A stretch of 30,816 nt of DNA from CAUSKK01 sp963532425 (lineage in GTDB: Bacteria > Pseudomonadota > Gammaproteobacteria > Cardiobacteriales > Cardiobacteriaceae): positions 1 through 30,816 of the forward strand of contig CAUSKK010000023.1 of NCBI GenBank assembly GCA_963532425.1. Direction: 5' to 3'. The notes under the pieces are model-generated. The model ran no database searches and was not told the DNA's origin. It worked only from the letters and a program-made list of their open reading frames with translations. A program made the translations under genes and the position numbers. Each line of letters begins with the position of its first letter. Within the stretch, counting starts at the first letter, position 1. Positions 23,965-30,816 of this stretch are shown here, in pieces.

Positions 23965-24994
23965 ATGGGGCGGCTTCCAGCAGTTCGACGCCGCCCGGCG
24001 CCAGGGCCAACGGCCCGGCGTAGGGTTCCGGATGTTGGGCCAGCCAGTCCTGCCAGGCGGCCGGGTCGGGCTGGTAGACCAGCAGCATGCCGCCGCCCGG
24101 GCCCCGCACCGAGCCGGCGCCGCTGACCTTGGCCGTGGCCCCGCTGGCCGCCAGCGCCTGGATACGGGCCGAGGTCGCCGCCGGTACCACCCCCAGCCGT
24201 TCCAGCAGGGCCTGATTGGCCCGGAGCGCCGGTCGGGGGTCGCCGCCGGAACGAAGCGCTTCCTCCAGGGCCCGGCCCACGGCCGCAAACTCGTCCCACA
24301 GCAGCCGGTCGGCGCCGAACTGGCACCGCACCTGGGCCACGCACTCGCCGGTGCTGGCGGCGGGAATGCCGTCCAGGTAGTAATACCAGCCGTCGAGCCG
24401 GTCGAGGGGAAGCGCTTCGGCCTGGCCGTCCACCACCTTCTGCACCCCGCCGAAGCTGACGGCGGCGGCGTCGATGGCGCTGCCCTTGCCGTGCTGCAGC
24501 CGTTCGCAGAAACGAATCTGGGCGAAGCGCTCGGCCGGGGTCAGCGGCTGGGCACAGAGCGCTTCGTAGAGACGCAGGGTGGCGGCGATGACCGAGGCCG
24601 ACGAGCCCATGCCGGCGCCCAGGGGCAATTCCGACTGGGTTTCGATGTGGCCGCGCAGGGGGAGAAAGCGCCGGGCCAGGCTGGCCAGGGTGTAGGCCAG
24701 CAGGTCATCGGGGCGGCCGAGGATGTTGTGCACCGGCCGGGTGCCGTTGAGGAATTCATCGAAGTGGCGGTCGAGGCGGTCGCGGAAGCGCTTCAGCTGG
24801 GCCAGCGGGTAGGACACCGGCTCGCGGCTGAAACCGCGCAGAAAGGTTTGCAAATGGCCGTGGGCGTGGGGGGTGAAGGAAACGGTGCTGTAGCGGGCGA
24901 CGGCGGCCACCAGGGCCGGGGCCCCGTAGACGACGGCATGTTCACCGCTGAGAATCAGTTTGCCGCAGGCGCGGGCGCGAAGGGTTGTGCTCAT
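23963..24994 (-). CDS. Mevalonate kinase-like GHMP kinase
   Basis: Predicted to phosphorylate mevalonate in the mevalonate route to isoprenoids. The 343-aa product has the three GHMP motifs: GKLILSGEHAVVYG (11-24), the ATP loop PLGAGMGSSAS (124-134) and AKVSGAGSVRGPGGG (288-302). The catalytic aspartate is Asp175 in HGKGSAIDAAAVSFGG. Motif 3 carries extra residues (SVRGP) compared with the usual SGAGGGG. Most gammaproteobacteria use the MEP route, so this gene is noteworthy; no other mevalonate-pathway gene is in the window. Three GAAGCGCTTC copies lie in it (24253, 24419, 24785). No strong ribosome site is visible before the ATG. Confidence 0.85.
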   Translation of the reverse strand: MSTTLRARACGKLILSGEHAVVYGAPALVAAVARYSTVSFTPHAHGHLQTFLRGFSREPVSYPLAQLKRFRDRLDRHFDEFLNGTRPVHNILGRPDDLLAYTLASLARRFLPLRGHIETQSELPLGAGMGSSASVIAATLRLYEALCAQPLTPAERFAQIRFCERLQHGKGSAIDAAAVSFGGVQKVVDGQAEALPLDRLDGWYYYLDGIPAASTGECVAQVRCQFGADRLLWDEFAAVGRALEEALRSGGDPRPALRANQALLERLGVVPAATSARIQALAASGATAKVSGAGSVRGPGGGMLLVYQPDPAAWQDWLAQHPEPYAGPLALAPGGVELLEAAP

Positions 24995-25066
24995 GCGAGG
25001 GTTCTAAAAAATTTTTCTATTATGCCGCGCGCTCATTAGACTAGAGCGCTTTTCCCCGGAGAACCT

Positions 25067-25993
25067 ATGAAAAAAACTCTGCTGCTGCTGGCCCTGGCCA
25101 GCGCTTCCAGCTGGGGCGCGGCCCTGGTACTACAAACGGATTTCGGCACCCAGGACGGCGCTGTAGCCGCCATGAAGGGCGTGGCCTTCGGCGTCGATGG
25201 CCAGCTGCCCATCTTTGACCTCACCCATGACATTCCCCCCTATGACCTCTGGCAGGGCGGCTACCGACTCTTCCAAACCTACCGCTACTGGCCGGCCGGC
25301 ACGGTTTTCGTCAGCGTCATCGACCCGGGCGTCGGCACCGAACGCCGCTCCATCGTCGCCCGGAGCAAATCCGGCCACTATTTTGTCAGCCCGGACAATG
25401 GCACCCTGACCCTGATTGCCGATAACGACGGCATCGCCGCCCTGCGCCAAATCGACGAGACGAAAAACCGCCTGGCCGGCTCGGAGAAGTCCTATACCTT
25501 CCACGGCCGCGATGTCTATGCCTACACCGGCGCCCGGCTGGCGGCCGGCAAAATCCAGTTCGAGGAGGTCGGTCCGGAGCTGCCGGTGGAGCTGGTCAAG
25601 ATTCCCTACCAGCGCGCTAGCCTGGAGAACGGCCTGATTAGGGGGAATATTCCGGTGCTGGACGTGCAGTATGGCAACGTCTGGACGAACATCGACGAGG
25701 CCCTGCTCGACGCGGCCGGCATCAAAAAGAACGATTGGGTCTGTGTGGAAATTCGCCAGGGCGACCGGCTGAAATACGTCGGCACCATGCCCTACAAGAG
25801 CAGCTTCGGCGAGGTGGAAACGGGCAAGCCGCTGCTCTATCTCAATAGCCTGCTGCAGGTGTCCTTTGCCCTGAACATGGAGAATTTCGCCGAGAAAAAT
25901 CAGGTGCAATCCGGCGCCGACTGGAGCGCCACCGTCAAAGCCTGTCCGGCCGAGAATTCGGGCAGCGCGCTGGCGAGCCATGAGGGGCCCTAG
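25067..25993 (+). CDS. SAM hydroxide adenosyltransferase (DUF62) family protein with signal peptide
   Basis: Relatives hydrolyse S-adenosylmethionine to adenosine and methionine, in the superfamily of SAM fluorinase/chlorinase. The 308-aa product shows LQTDFG (Asp25), IDPGVGTERR (Asp86, Arg93/94), SPDNGTL (Asn111) and FHGRD with His146, covering the family's conserved Asp-Arg-His set. Unexpectedly, the first 18 or so residues (MKKTLLLLALASASSWGA) form a good signal peptide ending right where the catalytic fold starts, implying export. GGAGAA lies 6-7 nt before the ATG. The last 15 residues (after KACPAEN) are low-complexity and may be a stop-codon read-on into former spacer. It is divergent from the mevalonate kinase gene by 72 bp. 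Confidence 0.85.
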   Translation: MKKTLLLLALASASSWGAALVLQTDFGTQDGAVAAMKGVAFGVDGQLPIFDLTHDIPPYDLWQGGYRLFQTYRYWPAGTVFVSVIDPGVGTERRSIVARSKSGHYFVSPDNGTLTLIADNDGIAALRQIDETKNRLAGSEKSYTFHGRDVYAYTGARLAAGKIQFEEVGPELPVELVKIPYQRASLENGLIRGNIPVLDVQYGNVWTNIDEALLDAAGIKKNDWVCVEIRQGDRLKYVGTMPYKSSFGEVETGKPLLYLNSLLQVSFALNMENFAEKNQVQSGADWSATVKACPAENSGSALASHEGP

Positions 25994-26197
25994 CCGGCTC
26001 CATTAAAACGACGCGACCGCCCTCGGCGGCACCGACGGCCCAGCCATCACCTAGGCAGGGTACGGGGCTAGCAAAACGAAGCGCTTCGGCGGCCACGGTT
26101 TTATGGCTAGGGAGATTGGGTTGATTTTGTAGCGTTTGGCGTCTAATCCCCCGGGGCGAAGGGGTCTTCCCCAAGGGATTGGCGCGGCCGGCTAAGA

Positions 26198-26818
26198 CTA
26201 GAAGCAGGTCAGCCGTACCATATTGTTAAAACGTTGTTTGCTCTGGAAAAAATGGCGACAGGCTTGGATAACATCCTTTTCCAGCCCGGGGCCGCCGCGA
26301 CTGTAGAGCTCGCCCAGGGCCCAATGGCCGTAGTCGTGGCCGGTGCGGGCGAGAAATTCCTCGTAGTAGCCCTTGGCCCGGGCGAAGTCCCGTTCTGTCC
26401 CCGGGCCGCCCTCCTCGTAGAGTAGAGCCAGTTGCAGCAGGGCGGTCGGGTCGCCGGCGGCCAGCTGCCGTTCATACCAGCGCTGGGCCTCGGCCCAGTT
26501 CCGTTCCAGCCCCGGCCCGCCGGTCTTGTATAGTGCGGCCACCCGACCATAGGCCTCGCGCCGGCCGGCCACAGCGGCCTTCTCGTACCAGTCCCGGGCG
26601 GCGGCATAGTCGGCCTTCAGACCCCGGCCGCCGTACTGGTACATCATCGCCAGGCGGAACAGGGCCCCCTCGCTGCCGCCGGCAGCCAACTCCTGGTAGA
26701 GCGGCAGGGCGGTGGCGTAGTCCTCGTTGTAATAGGCGGCGGCGGCGGCCTCGGCCTTGTCCTCGGCCCGGGCCGAATTCAGCAGCAGGGCCAGCAGCAG
26801 ATATTTTAATATTTTCAT
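26198..26818 (-). CDS. Secreted Sel1-repeat protein C
   Basis: A 206-aa product with signal peptide MKILKYLLLALLLNSARA and about four Sel1-type repeats carrying the GGPGLE(R/K) insertion. It ends in the shared C-terminal cap with two cysteines 18 residues apart (QACRHFF to LTCF). GAGG lies upstream, and the start overlaps the stop of Sel1 D by 4 nt (ATGA), so the two are translated as a pair. More diverged from proteins A and B than those are from each other. Confidence 0.85.
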   Translation of the reverse strand: MKILKYLLLALLLNSARAEDKAEAAAAAYYNEDYATALPLYQELAAGGSEGALFRLAMMYQYGGRGLKADYAAARDWYEKAAVAGRREAYGRVAALYKTGGPGLERNWAEAQRWYERQLAAGDPTALLQLALLYEEGGPGTERDFARAKGYYEEFLARTGHDYGHWALGELYSRGGPGLEKDVIQACRHFFQSKQRFNNMVRLTCF

Positions 26819-27459
26819 GGGTTTACCTCGTTATCAAGCGCACAAATCTGGGCCGGGCCATTGTCATAGGCAGCCTGGGCCCGACCATAGTACTGGCAGG
26901 CGAGCAGTCGGTTTTGCTCCAGGCCGGGGCCGCCGTGGCGGTAGAGCTGGGCGATGGCCCAGTGGCCGTAGTCCTGGCCGGCAATGATGGCCGCCTCGTA
27001 CCAGCGCCGGGCCTCGGCCCAATTGCGTTCCAGCCCCGGCCCGCCTTGTTCATACAGGGCGCCGATGGCCAGCAGCGCCTGGCTATCCCCGGCCTTCGCC
27101 GCCATCTCCAGCCAGCGCCGGGCCTCGGCCCAGTCGGCCGGCAGTCCCGGGCCGCCATTCTGGTAGAGCCGGGCGAGTGCCCGGTAGGCCCCGGCCTTTT
27201 CGTACCAATCCCGGGCGGCGGCATAGTCAGCCTTCAGACCATGGCCGCCGTACTCATATATCAGACCCAGACGCTCGAGGGCCTCGTCGTCGTTTTCCAG
27301 GGCCAGGGCCAGATAGTAGGGCAGCGCGTCGGCGTAGTCCTCCCGGTAATAGGCGGTTTCGGCTGCCGCCCACACGGCCTGTTTATCGTCGGCGCAGGAG
27401 GCCGCCGCCAGCGTCGGCAGCAGCAGCGCTGGCAACAGCGCCCGAATGAATAGAGACAT
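26815..27459 (-). CDS. Secreted Sel1-repeat protein D
   Basis: A 214-aa product starting MSLFIRALLPALLLPTLAAASC. The signal peptide could be an ordinary type (cleavage near AAA). The sequence LAAASC is lipobox-like but places Cys after Ser rather than Gly/Ala, so a lipoprotein is possible but not assured. About four Sel1-type repeats follow, one shortened (EKAG-AYRALARLYQNGGPGL). The C-terminal cysteine pair has the same 18-residue spacing as in A-C. AAGGAAATTC precedes the ATG at 27459. First gene of the two-gene Sel1 unit, divergent from the terA-like gene by 90 bp. Confidence 0.85.
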   Translation of the reverse strand: MSLFIRALLPALLLPTLAAASCADDKQAVWAAAETAYYREDYADALPYYLALALENDDEALERLGLIYEYGGHGLKADYAAARDWYEKAGAYRALARLYQNGGPGLPADWAEARRWLEMAAKAGDSQALLAIGALYEQGGPGLERNWAEARRWYEAAIIAGQDYGHWAIAQLYRHGGPGLEQNRLLACQYYGRAQAAYDNGPAQICALDNEVNP

Positions 27460-27519
27460 GGAATTTCCTTGGTTTTGAACTGGCTGCGGTGATGCAAAAT
27501 CTCTTCCAGCGGCCGACTG

Positions 27520-27528
27520 TGCTCTAAT
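27520..27528 (+). promoter_or_regulatory. Candidate extended -10 promoter of the terA-like gene
   Basis: TG-C-TCTAAT (extended -10, five of six matches to TATAAT) lies 21 bp before the ATG at 27550, with AAGGAG in between. No convincing -35 box is seen, as allowed for extended -10 promoters. Confidence 0.35.
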
Positions 27529-27549
27529 CGCCCTTTTTAAGGAGATTTT

Positions 27550-28665
27550 ATGAGTATCACCCTGAGCCCCGGCGCCAATGCCACCCTGCCCGCCACGCCC
27601 CTGGAACTGCGGCTGGACAGTCCGCAGCCCCTCGACCTGGCCGCCTACCGCCTCGATGCCGGCGGTCGGGTGCGCGGCGACGATGACATGATTTTCTACG
27701 GCCAGCCGGTTTGTGCCGATGGCAGCGTGCGCTTCGCCGCCGGCCGCTTCCAGCTGGATTTGGCCCGGCAGCCGGCGGAAATCACCACCATTGCCCTGGC
27801 CTTCGCCGGCGAACGGCCGGTGGCCGAACTGTCGCCGCTGCGCCTGAGCCTCTGGGCCAACGGCGCGGAAATCATCAGCGGCCCGCTGGATTTGGCCGGC
27901 CGCCCGGAAAAGGCCCTGATTCTCGGCGAATGCTACCGGCGCGGCGACGGCTGGAAATTCCGCCTCATCGGCCAGGGCTTCAACGGGGGCCTGAAGCCGC
28001 TGTCGGAACATTTTGGTGTTGAAGTGGCCGATGCTCCTTCAACCCCGGCCCCGATTAATCTCAGCAAAATCACCCTGGACAAGGCCCGGCCCCGGGTCAG
28101 CCTGAGCAAACAACAGCAGAGCTTCGGTCGCCTGGCCGTCAATCTCAACTGGAATCCGGCCCCGGCCGGCGGTTCCGGCTTCCTCGGCGGCCTCTTCGGC
28201 AAAAGCAGCGCCATTGATTTGGATTTGGGCGCCTTTATCCGTTTCCGCGACGGCCAGCAGGACTGTGTCCAAGCCCTGGGCAAGCGCTTCGGCAGTCTGG
28301 AGCGGGCCCCCTATGTGCGGCTGCGCGGCGATGACCGTTCCGACGCCGTGGCTGAAGGCGAATGGCTGGACATCAACGGCGACCGCTGGGACGAAATCGC
28401 GGAAATCCTCGTCTATGCCTTTATCTACGAGGGCGCGCCGAACTGGGCTGCCACCGACGGCGTCGTTACCCTGCACGTCCAGGGCCAGGAAATCGTCAGC
28501 CGGCTCAGCGAGGGCGACAACCGCCGCAATATGTGCGCCATCGCCCGGCTCCTCAACGATAAGGGCCAGCTGGCGGTGGAGCGGGTGAATCGCTACTTCA
28601 GCGGCCACCAGGAAATGGACAGAGCACTGGGCTGGGGCTTCAGCTGGACCAGTGGCCGGAAGTAG
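27550..28665 (+). CDS. TerA-like (TerD-superfamily) protein
   Basis: A 371-aa cytosolic protein. An N-terminal TerD-like beta domain (MSITLSPGANATL to about 160) is followed by a linker and a C-terminal domain from about 215. The latter contains DLDLGAFIRFRDG, VQALGKRFGS, LRGDDRSDAVAEGEWLDIN and VYAFIYEGAPNWAATDGVV, the calcium-binding-type pattern of TerA/TerD proteins. Length is near TerA of tellurite-resistance clusters (385 aa). No other ter gene (terB, terC, terD, terZ) is in the window, so this is an orphan; orphan Ter proteins are generally tied to stress or envelope functions rather than tellurite. AAGGAG lies 7 nt before the start. Its last 67 bp are duplicated downstream. Confidence 0.78.
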   Translation: MSITLSPGANATLPATPLELRLDSPQPLDLAAYRLDAGGRVRGDDDMIFYGQPVCADGSVRFAAGRFQLDLARQPAEITTIALAFAGERPVAELSPLRLSLWANGAEIISGPLDLAGRPEKALILGECYRRGDGWKFRLIGQGFNGGLKPLSEHFGVEVADAPSTPAPINLSKITLDKARPRVSLSKQQQSFGRLAVNLNWNPAPAGGSGFLGGLFGKSSAIDLDLGAFIRFRDGQQDCVQALGKRFGSLERAPYVRLRGDDRSDAVAEGEWLDINGDRWDEIAEILVYAFIYEGAPNWAATDGVVTLHVQGQEIVSRLSEGDNRRNMCAIARLLNDKGQLAVERVNRYFSGHQEMDRALGWGFSWTSGRK

Positions 28666-28753
28666 AAGCAGCGGGCCGCTGGGGGGCAGCGGCCACCAGG
28701 AAATGGACAGAGCACTGGGCTGGGGCTTCAGCTGGACCAGTGGTCGGAAATAG
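28599..28753 (+). repeat. Tandem duplication of the terA-like gene's 3' end
   Basis: The final 67 bp of the gene including the stop (28599-28665) recur at 28687-28753 with two substitutions, both within the last 10 bp. A 21-bp GC-rich spacer separates the copies. The second copy keeps the coding frame pattern and its own TAG but follows the first stop, so it is untranslated. Confidence 0.95.
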
Positions 28754-28754
28754 G

Positions 28755-28987
28755 GAAGCGCTTCGTTCCGGGCCACCCATAACGAGGGAAGCGCTTCCCT
28801 TCGAGCAATCCCCCAGGGCGAAGCGCTTCAAACCGGGACGGCAAAACGAAGCGCTTCCCCCCAATCCCTCCCGAGCCGGGCCCCGCCCGGTTTCTTTATT
28901 CCAGCTAGCAACCCCGGAAGCGCTTCGCGCCAGTCCGTCAGCCCGAAGCGCTTCGAGCTGGGAAGCTGTGGCCGGAGGAAGCGCTTC
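28755..28987. repeat. GAAGCGCTTC palindrome array 4
   Basis: Seven perfect copies (28755, 28788, 28820, 28848, 28917, 28945, 28978) lie between the convergent terA-like and putP genes. Spacings are 33, 32, 28, 69, 28 and 33 bp; the 69-bp gap holds the terA-side terminator. It is the most regularly spaced of the four arrays. No gene is credible in the whole gap 28666-29050. Confidence 0.95.
28876..28897 (+). terminator. Terminator downstream of the terA-like gene
   Basis: Stem CCGGGC/GCCCGG with a 3-nt loop is followed by TTTCTTT. Embedded between the fourth and fifth palindromes of array 4. Confidence 0.65.
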
Positions 28988-28992
28988 CCTCC

Positions 28993-29017
28993 AAAAAAAA
29001 AGCCCCCTTTCGGGGGC
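28993..29017 (-). terminator. Terminator of putP
   Basis: On the minus strand, stem GCCCCC/GGGGGC with a GAAA tetraloop is followed by nine T, 33 bp past the putP stop. Confidence 0.9.
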
Positions 29018-29050
29018 AAGATTTTTCTAGGGAGTTTTTATGCAAGGGGC

Positions 29051-30583
29051 CTAGAGTCTAGCGGCGGCGCGATAGTCGCGGTCGGCGGCGGCGAAGCGCT
29101 CCAGCACCGGAGCCGGGGGTTTACGGTCGAACAGGGAAACCAGCACCGCCACCAGGGTGCAGACAATGAAGCCCGGCACAATCTCATAGATTTCCTCCAG
29201 ACCGGCGGCCTTCAGGGCCGGATTGCCGTAGCTGACCCAGGCGATGACCGTCAGGGCGCCGGCGGACATGCCCAGCAGCGCGCCCCGGGCCGTCAGCCGC
29301 GACCAGAGCAGGGACAGAATCACGATAGGTCCGAAGGCAGCCCCGAAGCCGGCCCAGGCATATTCGACCAAATCCAGCACCTTGCTGGTGGGGTCGCTGG
29401 CAATGACGATGGCAATGGCCGCCACCGCCAGCACCATCAGCCGGCCCACCCAGACCAGTTCCGATTGGCTGGCCGTGGGGCGCAGGAAGCCCTTGTAGAA
29501 GTCCTCGGCAATGGCGCTGGAGCAGACCAGCAGCTGGCAGGACAGGGTGGACATCACCGCCGCCAGTATGGCCGACAGAATGATGCCGGCAATCCAGGGA
29601 TTGAAGACCAGCGAGGACAGGGCGATGAAGATGCGTTCACGCTTGCCGGCCAGGGCGTCCAGATGTTCCGGGTTGGCGCCGAAGTAGGCGATGCCGAAAT
29701 AGCCCACGGCCACGGCGCCGCCCAGGCAGAGAATCATCCAGGTCATGCCGATGCGGCGGGCGCTCTTCAGCGAGGGCACGTCGGCGGCGGCCATGAAGCG
29801 GGCGAGGATATGGGGCTGGCCGAAATAGCCCAGACCCCAGGCGGCGGTGGAGAGAATGCCGATGGCGGTGGTGCCGGTGAACAGGCTGCCGTAGCTGATT
29901 TGCGAGCTGGCCGCCACGTTGGCGATGGCCTGCTGCATTTCCTCGGCGCCGCCCAGGCTCAGATAGACGAAGACCGGCGTCAGCAGCAGGGCAAAAATCA
30001 TCAGCGTGGCCTGCAGGGTGTCGGTCCAGCTCACGGCAAGGAAGCCACCGATGAAGGTATAGGCGATGGTGGCACCGGCGCCGAGCCACAGGGCCTGCTG
30101 GTAGCTCATGTTCTCGAAGAGGCTTTCAAAGAGCCGGGCCCCGGCCACCACGCCCGAGGCGCAGTAGATGGTGAAGAAGATGAGGATAATCGCCGCCGAA
30201 ATCACCTTGATGGCGCGGGTTTGGGCGCCGAGGCGGTGGTGGAAATACTCCGGCAGGGTCAGGGCGTTATTGCAATATTCCGTGTGCACGCGCAGCCGGC
30301 CGGCCACCAGCAGCCAGTTGATGTAGGCGCCGACAATCAGGCCGATGGCAATCCAGGACTTGCTGAGGCCGAAGGCGTAGATGGCGCCGGGTAGGCCCAT
30401 CAGCAGCCAGCCGGACATGTCCGAGGCGCCGGCCGACATGGCCGTTACGAAGGGCCCGAGGCTGCGTCCGCCGAGAATGTAATCGTCGAAATTACGCGTG
30501 GAAAAGTACGCGGCCATGCCAATGAGCAGCACCACGATGAGGTAGATGCCAAAGGTAATGTGCATGGGGTTGAAGTCGCCCAT
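29051..30583 (-). CDS. putP: Sodium/proline symporter PutP
   Basis: Inner-membrane transporter importing proline with sodium (SSS family). The 510-aa product (E. coli 502) has about 13 membrane segments. Asp55 in MSAGASDMSGWLLMGLPGA matches the essential sodium-site Asp55 of E. coli PutP at the same number. GGFLAVSWTDTLQ and STLSCQLLVCSSAIAEDFY are also family-typical. GGAGG lies 5 nt before the ATG at 30583. No putA is adjacent. Confidence 0.95.
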   Translation of the reverse strand: MGDFNPMHITFGIYLIVVLLIGMAAYFSTRNFDDYILGGRSLGPFVTAMSAGASDMSGWLLMGLPGAIYAFGLSKSWIAIGLIVGAYINWLLVAGRLRVHTEYCNNALTLPEYFHHRLGAQTRAIKVISAAIILIFFTIYCASGVVAGARLFESLFENMSYQQALWLGAGATIAYTFIGGFLAVSWTDTLQATLMIFALLLTPVFVYLSLGGAEEMQQAIANVAASSQISYGSLFTGTTAIGILSTAAWGLGYFGQPHILARFMAAADVPSLKSARRIGMTWMILCLGGAVAVGYFGIAYFGANPEHLDALAGKRERIFIALSSLVFNPWIAGIILSAILAAVMSTLSCQLLVCSSAIAEDFYKGFLRPTASQSELVWVGRLMVLAVAAIAIVIASDPTSKVLDLVEYAWAGFGAAFGPIVILSLLWSRLTARGALLGMSAGALTVIAWVSYGNPALKAAGLEEIYEIVPGFIVCTLVAVLVSLFDRKPPAPVLERFAAADRDYRAAARL

Positions 30584-30724
30584 AGTTCCTCCAGTGAAAA
30601 AAGATTAACCGATTGTAATCAGAAAATAACGCCGGCGGGAAGGGGGCGACGGGGGAAAATCGGCGGCCGCCAAAGGGTGCACCGCGCGCGGCCAGGGCCA
30701 AGCGCCGGGCCGGAGGAAGCGCTT

Positions 30725-30740
30725 CTATTGGGGCCAATAG
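30725..30740. repeat. Inverted repeat upstream of putP
   Basis: CTATTGG, 2 nt, CCAATAG: a perfect 7-bp stem starting on the last base of an isolated GAAGCGCTTC (30716-30725). It lies about 140 bp upstream of putP. The rest of 30584-30816 shows no gene; an AT-rich stretch near 30595-30630 is the likely putP promoter zone, but no convincing -35/-10 pair was found. Confidence 0.5.
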
Positions 30741-30816
30741 TAGGAATCAGGGTAGGAGCGAGCGCCACCCGCAGGGCGGTGCGCATTGCACCGGAATCAA
30801 ACCGAAGAAAAGTCAG

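Noticed and set aside
25994..26197. Additional small gene between the SAM hydrolase-like gene and Sel1 C
   Set aside because: No frame with a ribosome site and plausible protein was found; the stretch holds one GAAGCGCTTC and otherwise unremarkable GC-rich sequence.
27550..28665. Tellurite-resistance locus
   Set aside because: Only one Ter-family gene is present; no terB, terC, terD, terE or terZ neighbours.

Overview
The window is GC-rich bacterial chromosome with no rRNA, tRNA, integrase or transposase. The gene set (CysB-type LysR regulator, ClpA, HslVU, E. coli-type PyrC and PutP, family I pyrophosphatase, RibB with a degenerate GTP cyclohydrolase II tail) points to a gammaproteobacterium. 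An orphan mevalonate kinase and many secreted Sel1 proteins argue against an ordinary enteric. A Cardiobacteriales-like organism is possible, but the sequence alone does not settle it.

Layout. 1-542: a palindrome array built partly from a 142-bp tandem repeat carrying leftward terminators. 543-5591 (minus): probable operon clpA-pyrC-ppa-conserved hypothetical-Sel1 protein A. 5673-8274 (plus): M61 aminopeptidase, a small gene remnant and Sel1 protein B, an inverted paralogue of A that also shares its 3' flank. 8275-9111: a second palindrome array. 9112-13837 (plus): hslV-hslU-ribD-ribE-ribB, tightly packed behind a convincing heat-shock (sigma-32) promoter. 13838-14638: a third array. 14639-19529 (minus): two secreted ankyrin-type proteins followed by two paralogous polytopic proteins resembling TMTC/GT-C glycosyltransferases. 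19696-22687 (minus): cysB-like regulator, 5-formyl-THF cyclo-ligase and pyruvate kinase, with cysK divergent at 22840-23790. Downstream of cysK are four tandem hairpins whose stems covary. 23963-24994 (minus): mevalonate kinase. 25067-25993 (plus): a SAM hydrolase-family protein with a signal peptide. 26198-27459 (minus): two more Sel1 proteins. 27550-28665 (plus): a TerA-like protein whose 3' end is tandemly duplicated. 28755-28987: a fourth array. 29051-30583 (minus): putP.

The most striking feature is the perfect 10-bp palindrome GAAGCGCTTC. I count about 55 copies by eye where chance predicts far fewer than one. Most lie in the four intergenic arrays, and neighbouring copies there are repeatedly 28-34 bp apart, close to three helical turns. 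About ten copies lie inside genes, as EAL, KRF or SAS codons. I do not recognise this as a described repeat family. Second is the covarying hairpin array after cysK. Third is a set of four secreted Sel1 proteins and two secreted ankyrin proteins with exactly conserved cysteine spacings (18 and 38 residues), which looks like an envelope-directed repeat-protein repertoire.

Functionally, most genes are housekeeping: protein quality control, riboflavin, pyrimidine, cysteine, folate and glycolysis. They are interleaved with envelope or secreted proteins of unknown role. All palindrome and spacing counts were made by eye.
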